Shown: piece by piece, positions 43,821 to 52,844 of the stretch | How positions within the stretch are numbered: the first letter of the stretch is position 1 | Layout: every line of letters starts with the position of its first letter | Assembly (NCBI RefSeq): GCF_030227115.1 | Contig: NZ_JASSUA010000004.1 | Location: 233,152 to 297,151 of the forward strand | Direction of reading: 5' to 3' | Origin: Marinobacter sp. SS13-12 | GTDB taxonomy: Bacteria > Pseudomonadota > Gammaproteobacteria > Pseudomonadales > Oleiphilaceae | Length of the DNA stretch: 64,000 nt | Notes under the pieces: generated by a model | Told to the model about the DNA's origin: nothing | Database searches by the model: none | Seen by the model: only the letters and a program-made list of their open reading frames with translations | Program-made: the position numbers and the translations under genes

Positions 43821-44608
43821 CCTCTTCCTTATTGGAACTCCAGGGTGTAAACATTGATCGGAATAACGAACGGTTGATAAGTGACATAAACTTCCACCTG
43901 AACCCTGGCGAACGGGTTACTTTGCTTGGAGCGAATGGCACTGGAAAGTCCACGTTTCTGGACGCTCTGGTCGGGCTCCATCCATTATCAGGGGGGGATT
44001 ACGCCGCATTCGGAAAAACACTCAACAATGAATCCGACTTTCATCAGATACGGTCGAAAATCGGCCTGGTGTTTCAGGATTCTGATGATCAGCTGTTCTG
44101 TCCTTCCGTAATCGAGGATGTCGCCTTCGGTCCTATCAACCTCGGGCATAGCCCCAGGCATGCCAGAGCTATAGCCCTTGACACTCTGAACAAGCTCGGC
44201 TTGGGGGAATTATCAGAAAGGATTACCTATAAACTGTCTGGCGGAGAAAAAAGGCTGGTCTCTATCGCGACTGTGCTCGCCATGGACCCCGACATCATTC
44301 TTCTGGACGAACCAACAACCGGCCTTGATGAGGGCGCCAGGCAACGACTCATCAAGTGTCTGGCAGAACTCTCACAAGCGCTCGTCTTCACCTCACACGA
44401 CCAGGATCTGATTGACCAGTTGGCTACACGGGCAGTGCTGATAAAAAATGGATCTTTCGTGAATTCCATTCTTCATCAGCACCCCCATGTTCACGTTCAC
44501 TCACACAAACATGTACATTCAGATGACGACCTCACACACACTCCCCCTTCAGACCCGGAGCATTCATCTCATTATCATCCCGGCGATGCGAACAGGCAAA
44601 AAAGCTAG
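43817..44608 (+). CDS. nikO: ECF transporter ATP-binding protein (NikO/CbiO) with His-rich tail
   Basis: A 263-residue ATPase from the ATG overlapping the NikQ stop. Walker A is GANGTGKST, Q-loop LVFQDSDDQLF, signature KLSGGEKRLV, Walker B IILLDEPTTGLD and H-loop FTSHDQD. The last 45 residues are unusual: HQHPHVHVHSHKHVHS and further His, a likely metal-binding tail that could store or sense nickel at the membrane. Last gene of the operon; its stop lies 7 bp from that of the convergent nadC. Confidence 0.9.
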   Translation: MTSSLLELQGVNIDRNNERLISDINFHLNPGERVTLLGANGTGKSTFLDALVGLHPLSGGDYAAFGKTLNNESDFHQIRSKIGLVFQDSDDQLFCPSVIEDVAFGPINLGHSPRHARAIALDTLNKLGLGELSERITYKLSGGEKRLVSIATVLAMDPDIILLDEPTTGLDEGARQRLIKCLAELSQALVFTSHDQDLIDQLATRAVLIKNGSFVNSILHQHPHVHVHSHKHVHSDDDLTHTPPSDPEHSSHYHPGDANRQKS

Positions 44609-44615
44609 ACGGTAA

Positions 44616-45464
44616 TCAGGTTCCGGAATAACTGAATCGCATTGAGAAGTCGACTGCTTTCAGGTCTTTGGTGAGTGACCCCACAGAAATGAAGTCTACC
44701 CCTTTTATGGCATAATCCTTCAAGGTATCCCAGCTCACTCCTCCGGAGACCTCAATGAGCATCCGCCCCTGATTCAGTTTCAGCGCATCATGCACAAGTT
44801 GCGGCGTGAAATTATCCAGCAACACCATGTCAGCGCCAGCAGTCAGGGCTTCTTGCAGTTCATCAAGGTTCTCGACTTCAACTTCCAGTTTCGAGTAGCT
44901 GTTGTGTTGACGCGCAACCTCTACAGCCTTGGTGATGGAGCCACAGGCGACGATGTGGTTCTCTTTGACCAGAAACGACTCCGCAAGGGTAAGGCGGTGA
45001 TTGACGCAGCCTCCGCATGCGGTCGCGTATTTCTGGGCAACCCGAAGCCCGGGCAGGGTCTTACGGGTATCAAGCAACCTCACACCCGTGCCAAAGTCTT
45101 TAAGCGCATCCGAGTACCGCCGCGATACAGTCGCGATGCCTGAAAGCATTTGGAGGAAGTTAAGTGCGGTACGCTCCCCTTGCACCAGTGCACCGGCCGG
45201 CCCTGAAAAGCGGCAGAATACCTGGTCGGGAGTCAGCGGGTCGCCGTCATCAACATCCCACTCAATGGTGATTCTGGGGTCAATCTCCTGAAAAACCTCG
45301 TCAAACCATTCCCGCCCACAGAACACCGCGTGCTCTCGGCAGATAATTTGTCCGTGGGCAACATGGCCATAGGGAATCAGGCCTGCGGTGATGTCTCCCG
45401 CCCCCAGATCCTCATCCAGAGCGCGCCGAACATCCTCGCGAACAACCAATCTTGATAACCGCAC
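44616..45464 (-). CDS. nadC: Nicotinate-nucleotide pyrophosphorylase (quinolinate phosphoribosyltransferase)
   Basis: A 282-residue NadC: converts quinolinate and PRPP to nicotinate mononucleotide, CO2 and PPi in NAD synthesis. Clear motifs are GDITAGLIP, ERTALNFLQMLSGIAT, LLDTRKTLPGLR, KYATACGGCVNHR, VKENH, EVEVENLDE and LIEVSGG. The only obvious housekeeping gene here, in an unexpected place between a nickel operon and a catabolic operon. ModD is a distant alternative, but the NadC motif set fits well. Confidence 0.92.
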   Translation of the reverse strand: MRLSRLVVREDVRRALDEDLGAGDITAGLIPYGHVAHGQIICREHAVFCGREWFDEVFQEIDPRITIEWDVDDGDPLTPDQVFCRFSGPAGALVQGERTALNFLQMLSGIATVSRRYSDALKDFGTGVRLLDTRKTLPGLRVAQKYATACGGCVNHRLTLAESFLVKENHIVACGSITKAVEVARQHNSYSKLEVEVENLDELQEALTAGADMVLLDNFTPQLVHDALKLNQGRMLIEVSGGVSWDTLKDYAIKGVDFISVGSLTKDLKAVDFSMRFSYSGT

Positions 45465-45516
45465 TATGCTTTACTCCTTGCTGACTAAACAGCATACCCA
45501 AACTGAAACAATAGTC

Positions 45517-45534
45517 ACAGTGTGCAGGCACTGT
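45517..45534. other. Small inverted repeat between the meta-cleavage operon and nadC
   Basis: ACAGTG and CACTGT arms (45517-45522, 45529-45534) with a 6-nt loop. It could be the 3' hairpin of the 18-gene operon or an operator of nadC. No T tract. Confidence 0.35.
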
Positions 45535-45579
45535 CCAATGATTACAGCCCGCAGGCCTCATTAATAACCCGAAAATTTC

Positions 45580-46599
45580 TCAATAAAACGGATCGTAGTG
45601 AATCTGGCTGTTGGGGACATTTCCCTTCAGTTGAAGCATCTTCGTCGTCGCCTGAACCATTGGTGGCGGGCCGGCGAGGTAACATTCAAACCGGGAGAGC
45701 TCATCCCCATGCCGGTTTTCTACAATCTCGTGGATAAATCCGGTATCCCCCGTCCAGTCCGGTGCATCTTCAGGCATTGAAATGGCGGGATAGTAGTGAA
45801 CGCGACCTTCGAAACCAGGCAGTGCTCTCAGTTCCTCGAGCCCGCAAAGGTCATCGGGGGTTCTGCCACCGAAGTAGAAGTGTATATGGCGGCCGGCCAT
45901 GTCGGGGTTCATCAATACACCCCGAGCGATCGATAGCACCGGCGAGATACCGGAACCACCAGCAATACACATGATATCTCTTTCGCTCTCCGCGCGCAGG
46001 TAGGCGTGACCATAGGGTCCATCGATGATTATCTTGTCACCGGGCTGGAGCTCATCAAAAAGAGCACCGCTGACTTCGCCACCGGGTTTTCTTCGAATCC
46101 AGAACTCCCATACCCCGTCACCATTAGGGAGATTACTCATGGAGTATGCGCGCGGCCCCCTGCCATCAAAAAAGGTAAGCATGGCATATTGCCCCGGAAG
46201 AAACTCCGCAGCCTGGCCCCCAGGAGCCTGAAAGCAGAACTCGACAATGTCGCTCGTAACGTCCCTGCGCGAGCTCAGGGTTGCTTCAAATCGAGCGGGT
46301 ACATTGGCGGGGATATACTCCGGGGCCGTCCGCATTTTGATCACAAGGTCTGTGCTCGCTTTGCATTGACAGGCCAGCTTACGGCCCTTCTTGATGTCGC
46401 GGGCAGTGAGAGCCGGGGCATCTGGCCAAAGCTCTTCAATTTCGCCTTCAACCACCTCAAATTTACAGGTCCCGCAGCCACCCGAGTTGCATTCGTAAGC
46501 CAGGCCATAGCCAGCGCCAAGCCCTGCCCGAAGGATACAGTCGTGAGACTCTGTCTGTTCAAACTGTTCGCCGGTGCCAACAAGACTGATGGTGGGCAT
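45580..46599 (-). CDS. Ring-hydroxylating dioxygenase reductase (2Fe-2S ferredoxin-FAD-NAD)
   Basis: A 339-residue electron transfer protein. The N-terminal plant-type 2Fe-2S domain has C37, C42, C45 and C77 (ECNSGGCGTC, LACQC), then an FAD domain with RAYSMSN and an NAD domain with CIAGGSGISPVLSI. It passes electrons from NAD(P)H to the Rieske ferredoxin at 47684 and on to the oxygenase at 55526-57403. This makes a three-component naphthalene-dioxygenase-like (class III) system. Last gene of the operon. Confidence 0.92.
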   Translation of the reverse strand: MPTISLVGTGEQFEQTESHDCILRAGLGAGYGLAYECNSGGCGTCKFEVVEGEIEELWPDAPALTARDIKKGRKLACQCKASTDLVIKMRTAPEYIPANVPARFEATLSSRRDVTSDIVEFCFQAPGGQAAEFLPGQYAMLTFFDGRGPRAYSMSNLPNGDGVWEFWIRRKPGGEVSGALFDELQPGDKIIIDGPYGHAYLRAESERDIMCIAGGSGISPVLSIARGVLMNPDMAGRHIHFYFGGRTPDDLCGLEELRALPGFEGRVHYYPAISMPEDAPDWTGDTGFIHEIVENRHGDELSRFECYLAGPPPMVQATTKMLQLKGNVPNSQIHYDPFY

Positions 46600-46670
46600 G
46601 ATTGATTCCTCACAAGTTATTGTTCTGATTTCAGTAACGCAGCGGCCTCAGGGCCTGATCCTGATACCGG

Positions 46671-47663
46671 CTAGGGCTTCATCAATCCCAGGAAACGCAG
46701 GCAGTTATCATCGGTCAGGGCCAGAAGGTCCTTCTGGCTCAGACCTAAACCATCGAAGCGTTTGCCGGGGTGCCTGTCTCTGATGACAAACGGATAATCC
46801 GTCCCCATCATTACCTGTCGGACGCCGTAGATTTTCATCAGATAAGCGATGGCATCCTCGTCATAAACGAGCGTGTCGTACCAGAACCGACGCGCCTGCT
46901 CTATGGGTGAGAGCGGCATTGCATCCTGCAGGGCCTGACTCACCTCCCACCCATTCTGCAGGCGAGGTAACGTCATCGGAAAGCCCCCCCCCCCATGACT
47001 GAAGGCGATGCGCAATTTCGGAAAACGCTCGAGAACACTGTTGACCAGAAAAGAGACAATACCGATGCTGTTTTCATTGGGGAACGCAACCAATGGCTCC
47101 ATCAACGGCAACGGATATAATCGATCCTTGTTGGGGTGCAGGGCATGCACAAACAGGCACATATCCTCTTCTTCCAGAGCAGCAAAGAATGGGTCAAACC
47201 GACGGTCCCCCATCGCCACACCATTAATATTACTTCCCACTTCCACGCCCAGCAGCCCGAATTCGTGCTTGAGAACTCTCACTTCCTTTGCCGCTGCATC
47301 CGGGTCCTGAAGAGGCACCATACCCAGGCCAAAAAACCGCTCTGGCATCTCGGCCACCAGGCCCGCTATCGTGCCGTTTATATGGCGACCGAATGCAAGC
47401 GCATCGTGCGTATTGAACCAGTAGGACAACAACTCAGGCATGGGTGACAAGACTTGCCGATCAACGCCCTCTTCGTCCATTTCCCGTAATCTTGAGCGGG
47501 CGCTCCAGGAGGTATCGTTCACTTCCCGGAACGCTTTGCCCCGGATCATCACGGTTTTATGATTTCCATGCCCACAATGCATGCATGGCCATGCATGATT
47601 GGGATCCCTGCCGGGATAGGGCGGGAAATTATCGGGAACCACATGGGTATGTGAATCAATCAT
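46671..47663 (-). CDS. Amidohydrolase-2 (ACMSD-like) family protein, likely decarboxylase
   Basis: A 330-residue metal-dependent TIM-barrel enzyme. Ligands are H5-x-H7 (DSHTHVV), H173 (FVHALHP), H223 (FSHGGGG) and the Asp of GTDYPF. Members include alpha-amino-beta-carboxymuconate-semialdehyde decarboxylase and 2,x-dihydroxybenzoate decarboxylases. In this operon it is the natural candidate to remove the ring carboxylate, either from a dihydroxylated acid or from the ring-cleavage product. Codons 224-227 (four Gly) are written with an 11-G run on the coding strand (46984-46994), directly after the ligand H223. Confidence 0.85.
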   Translation of the reverse strand: MIDSHTHVVPDNFPPYPGRDPNHAWPCMHCGHGNHKTVMIRGKAFREVNDTSWSARSRLREMDEEGVDRQVLSPMPELLSYWFNTHDALAFGRHINGTIAGLVAEMPERFFGLGMVPLQDPDAAAKEVRVLKHEFGLLGVEVGSNINGVAMGDRRFDPFFAALEEEDMCLFVHALHPNKDRLYPLPLMEPLVAFPNENSIGIVSFLVNSVLERFPKLRIAFSHGGGGFPMTLPRLQNGWEVSQALQDAMPLSPIEQARRFWYDTLVYDEDAIAYLMKIYGVRQVMMGTDYPFVIRDRHPGKRFDGLGLSQKDLLALTDDNCLRFLGLMKP

Positions 47664-47683
47664 AGCGCTCTCCGCACAGGGCT

Positions 47684-48034
47684 TTACGCCGGGGTTTTAC
47701 CTTCTTCGAGGTTTACGTATACGCCGCCACCCTCAACCGTTACGGGGTAGGACTTCAGAGGCAGTACGCAAGGAAAATCAATAGCCTCACCTGTGCGAAT
47801 GTCGAAGGTGCCTCCGTGGAAGGGACACTCTATGATGAAATCATCATCCACCTCGCCCTCGGCCAGGCTGGCCTCTCCGTGAGTGCACGTGTTATCCGTC
47901 GCAAAAAAATTGCCTCCAACCTTGTAAACAACAACAGGGGGTTGATCTGGGAGGTCAATCTTCAGCATTTCATTATCAGAGAGATCCTCTTCCTTACACG
48001 CAAAAAAATGCTGCTTATCGTTCGCATCAGCCAT
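47684..48034 (-). CDS. Rieske-type ferredoxin of ring-hydroxylating dioxygenase
   Basis: A 116-residue soluble Rieske protein with C50-x-H52 (CTHGEASL) and C70-x2-H73 (ECPFHGG), the 2Fe-2S ligands. It ferries electrons from the reductase to the terminal oxygenase. A separate Rieske ferredoxin separates this system from the benzoate-type dioxygenases, which lack one. Confidence 0.93.
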   Translation of the reverse strand: MADANDKQHFFACKEEDLSDNEMLKIDLPDQPPVVVYKVGGNFFATDNTCTHGEASLAEGEVDDDFIIECPFHGGTFDIRTGEAIDFPCVLPLKSYPVTVEGGGVYVNLEEGKTPA

Positions 48035-48051
48035 ATCGACTCCTAATAGTT

Positions 48052-48948
48052 TCAGGCAATTCCGTACACGCTCACCATCATAACCCCTAGAACGGTAGCT
48101 ATGGTTCCCATGACGACCTTAGTGGTAAAAATCTCATCTGCGCGAATAAAGATGTAGGACATCAGCAGCACAAACAAAGGGGTTGTCGAGGCCAAAGGTG
48201 CCACCACAACAAGATCCGAGTATTGCATCGCAAAAAAGAGAAGCACCGGACCAAACGATGAAAAGATACCGGCGAATATGAAAAACCCGAACTCTTTTCT
48301 CGTGCAACGAATCTGTTTGAAGCCACCAGTGAAACCGGTATAAAGACTGGCGAAAAACCAGGACGACGTCGTGGTGACTGCTGCAGCTGTTACCGCATCG
48401 GTTCCGATATCGATTCCTATCTTCCGGAATACCATTGATATTCCGTAGGAAAACGAAGCGATCATGGGCAATACAAGGTAGGTTTTTGGAACCGCTTTCA
48501 GGCTGGCGGTTTCGTTTTTGCCGCCCTGAGACCCGACAACCACACTACCCACAATAACCAGCAACGCTCCAAACAACCCCAGAGTCGTCAGGCTCTCCCC
48601 AAGAAACGTCATGGCAAGCACCAGCGACACCACAGGATGCGTCAATGTCAGCGGAGTTGTGATGTTCGAACCAAGCCTGGCCATCCCCAGAAACTGGAAC
48701 AGGCGCCCCAACAGCGGGGCGAAAATACCTGCAAGCACAAAATAGCGCCATTGCCACCAGTCACCAAACTGCCACCCATAGCCCACGATGCTCCAACCCC
48801 AGAGAAACACCACATTGATCGACAGTGTCACCCAAAGGGCCGTCTCGCTGGAGGCTGACTTTACCCCTACCCTGACCAGCGTAAAGGTAAAGGCAAACAT
48901 CAACGCAGAGGCCAGGGCCAATGTTACGGCAATAACTTCGCTGCTCAT
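48052..48948 (-). CDS. EamA/DMT-family permease
   Basis: About 298 residues with ten hydrophobic segments in two EamA repeats. The ATG at 48948 is chosen over an in-frame TTG at 48990. Embedded in the aromatic operon, so it may export a toxic intermediate or import substrate; the direction is unknown. Confidence 0.82.
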   Translation of the reverse strand: MSSEVIAVTLALASALMFAFTFTLVRVGVKSASSETALWVTLSINVVFLWGWSIVGYGWQFGDWWQWRYFVLAGIFAPLLGRLFQFLGMARLGSNITTPLTLTHPVVSLVLAMTFLGESLTTLGLFGALLVIVGSVVVGSQGGKNETASLKAVPKTYLVLPMIASFSYGISMVFRKIGIDIGTDAVTAAAVTTTSSWFFASLYTGFTGGFKQIRCTRKEFGFFIFAGIFSSFGPVLLFFAMQYSDLVVVAPLASTTPLFVLLMSYIFIRADEIFTTKVVMGTIATVLGVMMVSVYGIA

Positions 48949-49033
48949 GACCTGCGCGTCCGGGACAAGCCTGTTCCCGATATCGTCCAAGGCACGCTCA
49001 TGAAAAGAACTCCCGGAGATCTAAAGCGCATTC

Positions 49034-49840
49034 TTAACTTACCTCCGAAATTCTCATGCCTCTTTTCCCGGTGTCTATAACTTCACCGGTAATGTAAGAA
49101 GCGTCGGGAGATGCCAGGAACGTAATCGCAGCAGCCTGTTCCTCTACCGTGGCGGCGCGATCAAAAAGGCCTTCGCGCGTGACGTAATCATAAAACTGCT
49201 GGTTCCAGGCTTTCTCCTGGTCCGTAAGTTCACGATCGAGCCTGGGTGTAGGTCTTTCCCTGACGGCGGTGTTGCCGGGGGCAACGCAGTTGACCCGGAT
49301 ATTAAAGTCTGCAAGCTCAATGGCAAGGGCTGTTGTCAGCCCGACTACGCCGCCTTTGGAGGCAGAATAGGGAATGCGGAAAATCCCCATGGTTGCGTTG
49401 GAGCCAACATTGACGATGGCGCCGCCGTTCTTTTGCATATGTGGAATAGCCGCCCGACAACACCACAGTGGCGGCCAGAAAGAGCGGTCCACTTCTGCCC
49501 TGATCTCCTCCTCCGTGTAATGCCAGAAGGGCTTTTTCCAGATCGTGCCACCCACGTTGTTTACCAGAACGTCCAGTTGGCCAAACGCATCAACGCCCAT
49601 CTTCATTGCAAGCTCAGCGCCAGCCAGATTTGAAAGATCGGAAACGGCGGTTACTGCCTCAATGCCTTCAGCCTTCATTTTCTGAACGGCGTCAGTTACA
49701 GGCTTTTCAGCTTTGTCCGCCAGAACCACTTTCGCGCCTTCATAACCGAGGCGCCATGCGGTTGCAAGACCTATGCCCTGGCCGGCGCCGGTAACTAATG
49801 CAACCTGGTTTTCGAACCGTCTACATTGATTATTTGTCAT
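49034..49840 (-). CDS. SDR-family cis-dihydrodiol dehydrogenase (BenD-like)
   Basis: A 268-residue SDR with TGAGQGIG at 17-24, NNVGGTIW at about 94-101 and the Y158-x3-K162 dyad (YSASKGG). NNVGGTIW resembles benzoate-diol and cumate-diol dehydrogenases. It should oxidise the cis-dihydrodiol (carboxylate) made by the dioxygenase to a catechol, regenerating NADH. Position between the extradiol dioxygenase and the ferredoxin supports this. Confidence 0.87.
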   Translation of the reverse strand: MTNNQCRRFENQVALVTGAGQGIGLATAWRLGYEGAKVVLADKAEKPVTDAVQKMKAEGIEAVTAVSDLSNLAGAELAMKMGVDAFGQLDVLVNNVGGTIWKKPFWHYTEEEIRAEVDRSFWPPLWCCRAAIPHMQKNGGAIVNVGSNATMGIFRIPYSASKGGVVGLTTALAIELADFNIRVNCVAPGNTAVRERPTPRLDRELTDQEKAWNQQFYDYVTREGLFDRAATVEEQAAAITFLASPDASYITGEVIDTGKRGMRISEVS

Positions 49841-49886
49841 TCAATTCTCCAAAACAGGCTTTGATGAATGAAAGCAACTGATGGGG

Positions 49887-50744
49887 TCATTCGCTGAATT
49901 CATCAACATTCGGCTTTGCGCCCCACATGCAAAAAGAGGTCGGCGCCATTTCAAACTGACGGGGTGTATGATTCTCTTCATCCGATATACGTTTTACACC
50001 GGACGAATACTCATAAACGCGTTTGTCGGGCCCGAGGAAATAGATGAACATCGCCGTCGATGTCGGGTGACGGCCTGGGCCGAAGACGATCGGGACATTT
50101 TTTTCCTGGAGAAAGTACCAGGAACGCATGACATCATCGATGCTCGCAACCTGGAAGTTAACGTGCTGAACCCCGGTATGTTCAGAGGCAAAGAGGGCGA
50201 TCTTGTGATGGACCGGGTCAATGCGTAACAGGGCACCCTCCCCGATCTTGTCGCTGACCCTGGCACTCATCACTTCCGTCCAGAACCGTATATCTCGTTC
50301 GCTGTTACGGGTATGCAGACCGAAGTGACCGAATTCCGTAATTCCCGCATCCCGGCCAGGAAAATAACGTACGCCTGTCTGGTAGGGTCGATACACCAGT
50401 TCAACACGGTTGCCGTTGGGATCCGCAAAGAACAGCGCCGAGTTTACCTGGCGTTCCTCACACTCCTCATCGGTTGCGCGTTTTGCGGTTATACCTTCCG
50501 CAGCCAGTTCTTTCTCTGCTTTATCAAGTTCAGAGAGCTCTCTTACTTCAAAGGCGCAGGCGTCATAGTCCGCATCACCCTCAATGTAACAAATGTTGAA
50601 TGCGCTGCTGTCACCTCGCAAATAGGCATGATTGTCCGTTTTATGGCGCAGTTCCAGGCCAAGGATATCGGTTGCGAACTCAACCATTTCACTCAGGTTC
50701 TGGCAACCCAGGCGAAGATAGGAAATATCGTGTAACTGAATCAT
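49887..50744 (-). CDS. Two-domain type I extradiol ring-cleavage dioxygenase (VOC)
   Basis: About 285 residues: two tandem vicinal-oxygen-chelate domains. Fe(II) ligands are H140 (FGHFGLH), H194 (GVQHVNF) and E245 (VYEYSSG), with second-sphere H179/H180 (DPVHHKIA). The architecture matches BphC and 2,3-dihydroxy-p-cumate dioxygenase. It opens the catechol next to one hydroxyl to give a coloured semialdehyde or ketone for the hydrolase or dehydrogenase downstream in the route. The start uses GGGGAGA; six extra residues in the longer frame are not needed. Confidence 0.9.
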   Translation of the reverse strand: MIQLHDISYLRLGCQNLSEMVEFATDILGLELRHKTDNHAYLRGDSSAFNICYIEGDADYDACAFEVRELSELDKAEKELAAEGITAKRATDEECEERQVNSALFFADPNGNRVELVYRPYQTGVRYFPGRDAGITEFGHFGLHTRNSERDIRFWTEVMSARVSDKIGEGALLRIDPVHHKIALFASEHTGVQHVNFQVASIDDVMRSWYFLQEKNVPIVFGPGRHPTSTAMFIYFLGPDKRVYEYSSGVKRISDEENHTPRQFEMAPTSFCMWGAKPNVDEFSE

Positions 50745-50785
50745 AGCTAGTGTTCTCCCCAATTAACTCGCAATAAAAAAACGAT

Positions 50786-52735
50786 CTATTTTTCGAAATC
50801 GGTCTGCGACCCAACAGGCAATATGCCCGCTGAAGCCGGCGACCGGTAACGCTTGAAAAGCAGATAAGAGATCGCCATTAACAAGGCAGTAACGCCCGCA
50901 ACGTCCCATACCGAGAATGCGATAAGCCCGGTAATAATCAGAGCCGCTCTCGCATACCGTTTAAGCTCGCCGTGGTACCAGCCCTCAACCGCCGTAGACA
51001 TAATCAGTACGCCGCAGGAAACTTTGATCACGTCAAACACGATGGTTTCAAGAGACCCGATCATCAGAATTCCGGGGTTATAGACGAATGCGTACGGAAG
51101 GGTAAACGCAACCAGCCCCACCTTGGCAGCGGTCATGGAAACCGCCATCGGTCGCTCGTCCGCAATACTGCTTGCAACATAAGCCGCTACCGCAACGGGC
51201 GGAGTAATATAGGATGCCACGCCGTAAAATATCAGAAACAGATGCGCCTGAAGCAGGGACAGGCCCGCGTCCACGAGCGCCGGCGCCACCATGACCGCAA
51301 CCAGCGAATAGACAGCCACAACCGGCATCCCCATGCCGGAGATAATTGTGACGATCGTTGCCAGCAACAACGCAAGTAACAGGTTCGCCTCGGCAACACT
51401 GAAGATCAGCGCCGATAATTTTGATGCCAACCCGGTAACGTTAAGGCCAATAAGCAGGATCCCGGCGCCGGCGACCGCTGCGATCAGTGGTGCAATTGCA
51501 GTGCAGATCTCAACACAACCCTGAACGAATCGCCTTGGTGTTATCGCCTTGCCACCAACAAACCAGCTGACGACTATAACGGCAACCAACCCGCAGGTTG
51601 CGGCAAGGGCGGGCGTTCTGCCACTCATTAGCACGTAAACCAGCAACCCCATTGGGATAACGAAAATCCATCCGGTGCGGAACGTGTGGAGCCAGGTAGG
51701 GATATCAGCGGCATCAATATGGCCAACATTATGCCGGGCCGAATAGCAATGCACCTGAACGTAGATTCCCACATAGTAAAGAATAGAGCACACAAGTATT
51801 GAACCGATGATGCTTGTGTAGGAAATACCGGTGAACTCAACCATCAAGAATACGACAGCCCCCATAACAGGCGGCAAAAGACTGCCGCCTGTTGAAGCCA
51901 CGGCTTCAACAGCCGCTGCATAGCGGGGCGTGTAACCAACACGCTTCATCATGGGGATAGTGATCGAACCGGTCGTCATGACGTCCGAAGCAGGACTGCC
52001 GGATATCATGCCGAACAGTCCACTGGAGGTTACTGCAATCTTGGCGGAGCCTCCGGTACGACGGCCAGCAAGTAGGGCCGCGACGTTGAAGAAAAAGTCA
52101 CCGCCACCACTCTTCTCCAGAAACTTGCCAAATGTGATAAACAGGAATGCATAAACAGCAGCCACCTGAATAGGCGCGGAGAACAAGCCCCCGTCATGTG
52201 GCGTAACCATCAGGCTTTCGAGCATATAGCTCAGGTTCAGGCCCCGGTGACTGAAAAATCCTGATAGGTGGCCACCGAACAGACTGTATAGAATGACTAA
52301 CCAGACAACCACGGAAATACCGGGGCCGACACAACGCCGCAAAAGCTCAAGCGTCAGTAACGAATAAATGGCTGCGACCGTCAAATCCCCGGTCGTGTAG
52401 ATATCCAGCCCTGCAATCCAGTTCTGGTAACGCCCCATCTGCAGGATAAGATAAATACCTGCAACAAGGCTTACAAGTGCCAGAAAATAGTCAAACCAGG
52501 TCGTGCGGTTGGAATCAGGAGCATGACTGATTGACAGAAAAGAAATGACATACATCGGGACCACGAAAAGAATCGCCAGCTCCAGGCGCCCGAAATTACC
52601 TGCGACAGCGTACCAGATTTCGAACACTGTCAATGGCACCGCGAGGAGTGCCACCAACGCATACCTAACCCCTTCCATCGGCACTTTGTTACCCATGGAA
52701 AACGCGAGCCAAATTGTTCTTTTTAACAGGTTCAT
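50786..52735 (-). CDS. TRAP transporter fused permease (4TM/12TM, DctQM fusion)
   Basis: About 650 residues and some 16-18 hydrophobic segments, joining a DctQ-like N-terminal part to a DctM-like part (GMISGSPASDVMTTGSITIPMMKRVGY; ITPPVAVAAYVASSIA). Such fusions pair with TAXI binding proteins, one of which is two genes upstream in the transcript (54343). It imports an organic acid, presumably the aromatic substrate of this operon. Start uncertain by four codons. Confidence 0.9.
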   Translation of the reverse strand: MNLLKRTIWLAFSMGNKVPMEGVRYALVALLAVPLTVFEIWYAVAGNFGRLELAILFVVPMYVISFLSISHAPDSNRTTWFDYFLALVSLVAGIYLILQMGRYQNWIAGLDIYTTGDLTVAAIYSLLTLELLRRCVGPGISVVVWLVILYSLFGGHLSGFFSHRGLNLSYMLESLMVTPHDGGLFSAPIQVAAVYAFLFITFGKFLEKSGGGDFFFNVAALLAGRRTGGSAKIAVTSSGLFGMISGSPASDVMTTGSITIPMMKRVGYTPRYAAAVEAVASTGGSLLPPVMGAVVFLMVEFTGISYTSIIGSILVCSILYYVGIYVQVHCYSARHNVGHIDAADIPTWLHTFRTGWIFVIPMGLLVYVLMSGRTPALAATCGLVAVIVVSWFVGGKAITPRRFVQGCVEICTAIAPLIAAVAGAGILLIGLNVTGLASKLSALIFSVAEANLLLALLLATIVTIISGMGMPVVAVYSLVAVMVAPALVDAGLSLLQAHLFLIFYGVASYITPPVAVAAYVASSIADERPMAVSMTAAKVGLVAFTLPYAFVYNPGILMIGSLETIVFDVIKVSCGVLIMSTAVEGWYHGELKRYARAALIITGLIAFSVWDVAGVTALLMAISYLLFKRYRSPASAGILPVGSQTDFEK

Positions 52736-52844
52736 AAACAATCTCATAAAGAATACACGCCCGACCCTGGGCCTGGGCAGAGCACTTCTGTGCCGGCAAC
52801 CCGTATCCGGACGCCGGCACAGAAGAAATTACTTCTTTAACTAC

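Noticed and set aside
46671..47663. Frameshifted pseudogene at the G tract
   Set aside because: The reading frame is open across the 11-G run and metal ligands on both sides are in frame.
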